Shown piece after piece: positions 57,665 to 64,000 of a stretch of 64,000 bases of DNA. The first letter of the stretch is position 1, and each line of letters opens with the position of its first letter. The notes under the pieces are model-generated. The model saw only the letters and a program-made list of their open reading frames with translations, was not told the DNA's origin and ran no database searches. The DNA comes from Miscanthus floridulus (taxonomy: Eukaryota; Streptophyta; Magnoliopsida; Poales; Poaceae): contig NC_089591.1 of NCBI RefSeq assembly GCF_019320115.1, positions 23,662,502 through 23,726,501 on the forward strand, given 5' to 3'. The position numbers were made by a program, and so were the translations under genes.

Positions 57665-58680
57665 TGTGAGGTCGAGATGGTGGACTAGAGGGGGGGGGGG
57701 TGAATAGTCCTTTCTAAAATTAATCGTGTCGGCTAACCAAAACAAGTGCGGAATTAAAACTATCGGTCTAGCCAAGACTACACCCCTCTATTTATGTTCT
57801 CTAGCATCTTCCAAAGATACTAATTAAGCAACAAAGGTGCCAGGCTAGCTAGAGCTCACCTAACCAATTCTAGTAAGCAACAAAGGTGCCACTAGTACTT
57901 TAAGTAAAAAGGGAGCTCCTACACATGCTAGTAAGCAAAAGCACAAAGTCACCTAAGCTCACTAGCAATGCTCAATAACAAGGCAACCAATGCCAAATTA
58001 GAGAGCGCAAATACTTAGCTACACAAACTAAGCAATGTGACTAACAAGGTTACACAAACCAAATTAGCCACGCAAGGGAGCCACTTCTATGCTACACAAG
58101 CAAGAAGGTAACTAGTGAGCTACACAAGCTTAACTAAATACAAGAGCAACTACACAAGCACAATATATATGAAAATAATTACAAGCTTGTGTAACGAGGA
58201 TGCAAACCAACAGAAAGAACAAGGTTGACACGGTGATTTTTCTCCCGAGGTTCACGTGCTTGCCAACACGCTAATCCCCATTGTGTCGACCGCTCATTTG
58301 GTGGTTCAGAGGCTAATTGGTATCACCCGCCAAGCCCGCACGTCGGGCACCGCAAGAACCTACCCCAAAAGTGAGGGAAGCTCAATGACACGTTTTACTA
58401 AAGTTGCTCTTCGCGGCTCCCGTAGGGCGAGCACAATGCCCCTCACAAAGCTCATCTCTGGAGCACTGCACAAGCTTCTTGTTGCATCGTGAGGTTGCAT
58501 CGAGTGGCACTAGGTGATCAAGTTGTAAGCCGGTGGTGCTTGTTACTCTTGGAGGTTGCCACCTCCTAGATGGCTTGTCTAGGAGGTGGCAACCTCCAAG
58601 AGTAACAAGCACCACCGGCTTGCAACTTGATCACCTAGTGCCACTCGATGCAACCTCATGATGCAATCGCACTAGAATCG
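57665..58680 (-). repeat. LTR copy 1 of the Copia array, with palindrome
   Basis: On the plus strand it starts TGTGAGGTCGAGATGG. The inner edge is approximate because gag and LTR sequence merge near 58640-58690. It has an 11-G run at 57690-57700 where copies 2 and 3 have six. It contains the palindrome at 58482-58666, absent from copy 2. Confidence 0.78.
58482..58666. repeat. Near-perfect palindrome, 89-bp arms, 7-bp spacer
   Basis: Left arm 58482-58570 and right arm 58578-58666 are inverted complements with two mismatches; the spacer TGGCTTG is 58571-58577. LTR copy 2 has only the right-arm sequence (about 61510-61592), preceded by an unrelated stretch. The left arm is therefore a newly made inverted copy. 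Confidence 0.92.
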
Positions 58681-59689
58681 CACTAGAATATGCTATGTGT
58701 CCCCTTTCCTGGCATGAGTAACACTTTCTCTTTGATTGGGCCTTCTCTTCCATGCTCATGTGGTGCTTCTCATTGCCTTGCCTCTCATGGATTGCTTGAG
58801 CCTTCTTCTCAAGCTTGGTAGGACACTTAGAGGCAAAGTGTCCCATACTTCCACACTTGAAGCACTTGATGTGAGAATAATCTTTCTTCTCATCTTCAAT
58901 CTTGCTCATCATCTTGGCATCTTGAGTTTGCATTGGATGCCTTGCCTTTCCACCCCTTCTTGTTTTCTTCTTCTTTATCATCAAATCACCACCATCTTCA
59001 TGGTTGATCTTGATTTGCTCTTGGGGTGTCTTCTCTTGCTCAACTTGTGGCTTTGGTTGAGGCTCTTTTAGTTGCTTCACCAATTGCTTGGTTGGGCACA
59101 TTGAGGTAAGGTGACCCCAAGTGCGGCACTTGAAGCACTTCACATGCCTTAGCCTCTCTTCTTCTTTCTTCAACTTGAGCTTTTCTTCATTGGGGCAACC
59201 ATTTCCAAGATGTCCCACTTCATGGCACTTGAAGCACATGAAATGAGAGAGCTTCTCTTTTTCTTGCTTCTTCATCTCTCTTTCATATCTTCTCTTGCCC
59301 CATCTTTTGCCCTTGATCTTGCTCTTGTTGAAGCCAAAGCCACTTATGTCATTACGGCTTTCTTGATGATTCACTTTGCTAGTCTTGAAGCCGACTCCAC
59401 TCTTGTCACCAAAGTTTCTTTGAGTCTTCAACATCTGCTCAAAGGTGACTTGAGAGTTGTAGCACCTCTCTAACTTGTTGCTCAATTTCTTCACTTGTTC
59501 ATTGAGCTCGTTGTTCTCCTTCAAAAGGTTAGTCTGACAAGACATAGAAGTAGAACAAGTATCTATATGCAAAGAATATGGCATAGCTAATAAATCATCA
59601 CAAGAGGTGGATACATGCTTCTTGCCTACATCACAAGGGTTAGCAAACAATATGTGATTGATCAATTGACCCATGTGATGAGCTCTCAC
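58631..59689 (-). pseudogene. Gag C-terminal part with four zinc knuckles, array unit A
   Basis: 352 residues. An N-terminal coiled coil (about 55-75, LLKENNELNEQVKKLSNKL) is followed by a basic region. CCHC knuckles lie at 152-165 (CFKCHEVGHLGNGC), 185-198 (CFKCRTWGHLTSMC) and 276-289 (CFKCGSMGHFASKC). A fourth at 323-336 (CYSCQERGHIAYSS) has its last Cys replaced by Ser. The frame then runs into LTR-like sequence (about residue 338 onward), so the natural gag end and pol are missing. It belongs with the N-terminal part at 59812-60603 through two frameshifts. Multiple knuckles would bind element RNA. Confidence 0.83.
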
Positions 59690-59837
59690 TGTTTTTAAGT
59701 TTCTTTGTTAACACTTTAATTAGAGAAGCATGTTGTTCTAATAATTCATCATGAGATGCAAGTAGTGTCTCATGATTCAATTTTAGCTCATCATGTGAAG
59801 ATTTAAAAGCATCAAGTAATTTTTTTATGTTCTTCAC
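59640..59837 (-). pseudogene. Gag middle segment, array unit A
   Basis: 65 codons in a third frame, linking the N-terminal and C-terminal gag frames. A coiled-coil-like stretch (DELKLNHETLLASHDELLEQ) repeats a SHDEL phrase. Both joins are one-base frameshifts: an A-run at about 59821-59827 and near 59645. Unit B has the same two breaks. Confidence 0.75.
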
Positions 59838-60603
59838 AAGAGTTCTTTAGAAATGAGTTTTCGTTTTCCAATTTCAATATTTTAGCTTTCTCATTTTCTA
59901 AAGACATGGTCATCCTAGCAAGTCTACTAACAAGCTCATCATATGAATCAACATGATCAACCGCATTATCATTTGATACTTTGGTGTCACCTTGTGACAT
60001 GAGACAATGTGGTGTAGTTGGAGAGATTGTAGTAGCATCATCATCATGGCTTGAGCATGAACCAACATCACCATCAAGTGTGCATAGGGTAGCATCATCA
60101 TTTGCAACACTTGTGGCATCATCATCAACCTTATCAAGTGAACTTGTAGTGAATCGATCATCATCACCATCACTTGACCATGAGGTGGAGCAATCTTTCT
60201 CAATCACCAAATTGTGATCATGCTCGACACACTCATGCGCCTCCTTCTTAGGCTCATCCTCCTGCTTGAATTTGCCATCATCCCATGTGGAGGAATCACC
60301 GAAGGTATCCTTGATGGACTCCCATATCTCACGAGTGGTTCCCATGTAGTTTACTTGTTTCATCAAATCAAAACTCAATGCATCCATTAGAAAACAACAA
60401 GCATGTGCATCAAGTTTATAGAAAACTCTTTGAGCTTTGGTGAGTTTTCTATGGTCCAAGACATGAGTGAGACCACTAGTGACAATCCACCAAAACCGAG
60501 GTCCCTTTGCACGAAAATGATCAAGCATGTGATTTTTCCAATGTGCAAAGTTTGTGCCATAAAAAATATGTGTCTCACAAACATCTAGCCCACTAGACGC
60601 CAT
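59812..60603 (-). pseudogene. Gag N-terminal capsid part, array unit A
   Basis: ATG at 60603, 263 codons. A Copia capsid-type start includes FYGTNFAHWKNHMLDHFRA and LDALSFDLMKQ-like text (residues about 13-110), EIWESIKDTFGDSS, then an acidic serine/aspartate-rich linker (about 150-210) and a helical end. It stops just after an A-run where the continuing gag lies one base out of frame. Confidence 0.82.
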
Positions 60604-60640
60604 CCTATCGGGTCGGTGAAGACCACAAATGAGAGACCTA

Positions 60641-60652
60641 GCTATGATACCA
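60641..60652 (-). other. Primer-binding site, array unit A
   Basis: The minus strand reads TGGTATCATAGC, initiator-Met complement with one mismatch (G to T), two bases from the LTR edge. Confidence 0.8.
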
Positions 60653-60654
60653 CT

Positions 60655-61607
60655 TGTGAGGTCGAGATGGTGGACTAGAGGGGGGTGAATAGTCCTTTCT
60701 AAAATTAATCGCGTCGGCTAACCGAAACAAGTGCGGAATTAAAACTATTAGTCTAGCCAAGACTACACCCCTCTGTTTATGTTCTCTAGCACCTTCTAAA
60801 GATACTAATTAAGCAACAAAGGTGCCAGGCTAGCTAGAGCTCACCTAACCAATTCTAGAAGCAAGGTCACACAAACCTAAGCCACTAGTACTTTAAGCAA
60901 AAAGGGAGCTCCTACACATGCTAGTAAGCAAAAGCACAAAGCCACCTAAGCTCACTAGCAATGCTCAATAATAAGGCAACCAAGGCCAAATTAGAGAGCG
61001 CAAATACTTAGCTACACAAACTAAGCAATGTGACTAACAAGGTTACACAAACCAAATTAGCCACGCAAGGGAGCCACTTCTATGCTACACAAGCAAGAAG
61101 GTAACTAGTGAGCTACACAAGCTTAACTAAATACAAGAGCAACTACACAAGCACAATGTATATGAAAGTAATTACAAGCTTGTGTAACGAGGATGCAAAC
61201 CAATGGGAATAACAAGGTTGACATGGTGATTTTTCTCCCGAGGTTAACGTACTTGCCAACACGCTAGTCCCCGTTGTGTCGACCGCTCACTTAGTGGTTC
61301 GACAGCTAATTGGCATCACCCGCCAAGCCCACATGTCGGGCACCACAAGAACCTACCCCAAAAGTGAGGGAAGCTCAATGACACGTTTTACTAAAGTTGC
61401 TCTTCGCGGCTCCCGCGGGGCGAGCACAATGCCCCTCACAAAGCTCATCTCTAGAGCACCACACAAGCTTCTTGCGGGCTTCAATGGAGATCACCACCAA
61501 GCCGTCTAGGAGGTGGCAACCTCCAAGAGTAACAAGCACCACCGGCTTGCAACTTGATCACCTAGTGCCACTCGATGCAACCTCACGATGCAATCGCACT
61601 AGAATCG
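60655..61607 (-). repeat. LTR copy 2 of the Copia array
   Basis: Colinear with copy 1, without the palindrome. In its place lies CGGGCTTCAATGGAGATCACC (about 61475-61495) before the shared TCTAGGAGGTGGCAACC. Inner edge approximate. Confidence 0.8.
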
Positions 61608-62616
61608 CACTAGAATATGCCATGTGTCCCCTTTCTTGGCATGAGTAACACTTTCTCTTTGATTGAGCCTTCTCTTCCATGCTCATGTGGTGCTTCTCAT
61701 TGCCTTGCCTCTCATGGATTGCTTGAGCCTTCTTCTCAAGCTTGGTAGGACACTTAGAGGCAAAGTGTCCCATACTTCCACACTTGAAGCACTTGATGTG
61801 GGAATAATCTTTCTTCTCATCTTCATTCTTGCTCATCATCTTGGCATCTTGAGTTTGCATTGGATGCCTTGCCTTTCCACCCCTTCTTGTTTTCTTCTTC
61901 TTTATCATCAAATCACCACCATCTTCATGGTTGATCTTGATTTGCTCTTGGGGTGTCTTCTCTTGCTCAACTTGTGGCTTTGGTTGAGGCTCTTTTAGTT
62001 GCTTCACCAATTGCTTGGTTGGGCACATTGAGGTAAGGTGACCCCAAGTGCGGCACTTGAAGCACTTCACATGCCTTAGCCTCTCTTCTTCTTTCTTCAA
62101 CTTGAGCTTTTCTTCATTGGGGCAACCATTTGCAAGATGTCCCACTTCATGGCACTTGAAGCACATGAAATGAGAGAGCTTCTCTTGTTCTTGCTTCTTC
62201 ATCTCTCTTTCATATCTTCTCTTGCCCCATCTTTTGCCCTTGATCTTGCTCTTGTTGAAGCCAATGCCACTTATGTCATTACGGCTTTCTTGATGATTGA
62301 CTTTGCTAGTCTTGAAGCTAACTCCACTCTTGTCACCAAAGTTTCTTTGAGTCTTCAACATCTGCTCAAAGGTGACTTGAGAGTTGTAGCACCACTTTAA
62401 TTTGTTGCTCAATTTCTTCACTTGTTCATTGAGCTCGTTGTTCTCCTTCAAAAGGTTAGTTTGACAAGACATAGAAGTAGAACAAGTATCTATATGCAAA
62501 GAATATGGCATAGCTAATAAATCATCACAAGAGGTGGATACATGCTTCTTGCCTACATCACAAGGGTTAGCAAACAATATGTGATTGATCAATTGACCCA
62601 TGTGATGAGCTCTCAC
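61558..62616 (-). pseudogene. Gag C-terminal part with four zinc knuckles, array unit B
   Basis: 352 residues, differing from unit A at about nine to ten positions. It has the same three intact knuckles and the same fourth with Ser replacing the last Cys, and the same run-on into LTR-like sequence. The matching ends show the truncation predates the tandem duplication. Confidence 0.83.
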
Positions 62617-62764
62617 TGTTTTTAAGTTTCTTTGTTAACACTTTAATTAGAGAAGCATGTTGTTCTAATAATTCATCATGAGATTCAAGTAGTGTCTCAT
62701 GATTCAATTTTAGCTCATCATGTGAAGATTTAAAAGCATCAAGTAATTTTTTTACGTTCTTCAC
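62567..62764 (-). pseudogene. Gag middle segment, array unit B
   Basis: 65 codons equivalent to 59640-59837, with two shared frameshifts at the A-run and near 62572. Confidence 0.75.
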
Positions 62765-63530
62765 AAGAGTTCTTTAGAAATAAGTTTTCATTTTCCAATT
62801 TCAATGTTTTAGCTTTCTCATTTTCTAAAGACATGGTCATCCTAGCAAGTCTACTAACAAGCTCATCATATGAATCAACATGATCAACCGCATTATCATT
62901 TGATACTTTGGTGTCACCTTGTGACATGAGACAATGTGGTGTAGTTGGAGAGATTGTAGTAGCATCATCATCATGGCTTGAGCATGAACCAACATCACCA
63001 TCAAGTGTGCATGGGGTAGCATCATCATTTGCAACACTTGTGGCATAATCATCAACCTTATCAAGTGAACTTGTAGTGAATCGATCATCATCACCATCAC
63101 TTGACCATGAGGTGGAGCAATCTTTCTCAATCACCAAATTGTGATCATGCTCGACACACTCATGCACCTCCTTCTTAGGCTCATCCTCCTTCTTGAATTT
63201 GCCATCATCCCATGTGGAGGAATCACCGAAGGTATCCTTGATGGACTCCCATATCTCATGAGCGGTTCCCGTGTAGTTTACTTGTTTCATCAAATCAAAA
63301 CTCAATGCATCCATTAGAAAACAACAAGCATGTGCATCAAGTTTATAGAAAACTCTTTGAGCTTTGGTGAGATTTCTATGGTCCAAGACATGCGTGAGAC
63401 CACTAGTGACAATCCACCAAAACCGAGGTCCCTTTGCACGAAAATGATCAAGCATGTGATTTTTCCATTGTGCAAAGTTTGTGCCATAAAAAATATGTGT
63501 CTCACAAACATCTAGCCCACTAGACGCCAT
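62739..63530 (-). pseudogene. Gag N-terminal capsid part, array unit B
   Basis: 263 codons from ATG 63530, colinear with unit A with scattered substitutions such as FAQWKNHM for FAHWKNHM. It ends at the same A-run frameshift. Confidence 0.82.
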
Positions 63531-63567
63531 CCTATCGGGTCGGTGAAGACCACAAATGAGAGACCTA

Positions 63568-63579
63568 GCTCTGATACCA
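63568..63579 (-). other. Primer-binding site, array unit B
   Basis: The minus strand reads TGGTATCAGAGC, a perfect initiator-Met tRNA complement. Confidence 0.85.
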
Positions 63580-63581
63580 CT

Positions 63582-64000
63582 TGTGAGGTCGAGATGGTGG
63601 ACTAGAGGGGGGTGAATAGTCCTTTCTAAAATTAATTGTGTCGGCTAACCGAAACAAGTGCGGAATTAAAACTATCAGTCTAGCCAAGACTACACCCCTC
63701 TATTTATGTTCTCTAGCACCTTCTAAAGATACTAATTAAGCAACAAAGGTGCCAGGCTAGCTAGAGCTCACCTAACCAATTCTAGAAGCAAGGTCACACA
63801 AACCTAAGCCACTAGTACTTTAAGCAAAAAGGGAGCTCCTACACATGCTAGTAAGCAAAAGCACAAAGCCACCTAAGCTCACTAGCAATGCTCAATAATA
63901 AGGCAACCAATGCCAAATTAGAGAGCGCAAATACTTAGCTACACAAACTAAGCAATGTGACTAACAAGGTTACACAAACCAAATTAGCCACGCAAGGGAG
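63582..64000 (-). repeat. LTR copy 3 of the Copia array, cut by the window end
   Basis: Matches the first 419 bases of copies 1 and 2. Whether another gag unit follows cannot be seen. Confidence 0.85.

Larger units (their letters stand above)
57665..64000 (-). mobile_element. Tandem LTR-gag array of a pol-less Copia family
   Basis: Three LTR copies start (plus strand) at 57665, 60655 and 63582, spaced 2990 and 2927 bases. Between them are two near-identical minus-strand gag units (58631-60603 and 61558-63530) with matching Met-tRNA primer sites. The left edge ends exactly at the LTR terminus (TGTGAGG), so this is a true LTR-gag-LTR-gag-LTR array continuing beyond the window. No protease, integrase or RT is present in either unit. 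Such arrays can form by unequal exchange between LTRs. Confidence 0.88.

Noticed and set aside
57690..57700. 11-G run as a functional G-tract
   Set aside because: The sister LTRs have six G at this place, so it is a simple homopolymer difference or sequencing slip.
58736..59473. Hydrophobic plus-strand frames (111 and 87 codons), duplicated at 61663-62400, as membrane proteins
   Set aside because: They are shadows of the lysine- and glutamate-rich zinc-knuckle gag on the other strand; leucine runs come from CTT/CTC complement codons.
57665..64000. Tandem period near 3 kb as satellite DNA or a CRISPR-like array
   Set aside because: Each unit has an LTR, a tRNA primer site and gag in retroelement order, and the left edge falls at an LTR terminus.

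Overview
The window is repeat-dense plant nuclear DNA, most likely from a large-genome panicoid grass (sugarcane, Miscanthus or sorghum relatives). This rests on the retrotransposon mix: SIRE/Maximus-type Copia elements, Tekay-type chromoviruses with ~3 kb LTRs, Tat/RIRE2-type Gypsy elements with antisense extra genes, and Stowaway MITEs. The species call is inference. I see no bacterial-type operon, rRNA, tRNA, CRISPR array or convincing host gene. Nearly all coding sequence is retrotransposon gag or pol, mostly broken.

Layout. A Copia element spans 917-56954 (LTRs 917-2925 and 55121-56954, near-matching 5-bp target duplications CCAAG/CAAAG). Everything from 3617 to 53261, except the gag piece at 8492-9557, is later insertion. 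(i) A pol-less gag-protease Gypsy element (3617-8491, perfect AGAAG duplication) splits the Copia gag. (ii) At 9558 a stack begins: an LTR-like fragment (9558-9891), a minus-strand LTR fragment (9892-10821), a minus-strand Tekay-like element (10822-31369), and, inside that element's 5' LTR, a gag-protease-only Tat-like element (19870-30737). The same 5' LTR also took a plus-strand Tekay-like element (31370-43376). (iii) A minus-strand RIRE2-like Gypsy element (43377-53261) sits in the Copia pol region. It was itself hit by a Copia element of the host family, now a solo LTR (44133-46004, perfect GCCCT duplication).

One large deletion at 43376/43377 can explain all missing pieces at once: the end of the plus Tekay 3' LTR, the rest of the minus Tekay 5' LTR, the right halves of the two fragments at 9558-10821, the Copia protease-integrase-RT segment, and the left LTR of the RIRE2-like element.

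Right of the Copia element (56955-57664) lie an unassigned flank and two nested Stowaway MITEs. From 57665 to the window end there is a tandem LTR-gag-LTR-gag-LTR array (period ~2.93-2.99 kb) of a pol-less Copia family whose gag carries four zinc-knuckle motifs; the first LTR contains an 89-bp-arm palindrome.

Three separate families here have gag (with or without protease) but no polymerase, so they would need enzymes from autonomous relatives. The less expected content is a pair of tandem, intron-containing genes antisense to the 19870-30737 element, a similar antisense reading frame broken by the solo LTR, a protein-coding leader upstream of gag in the plus Tekay element, and the palindromic LTR.
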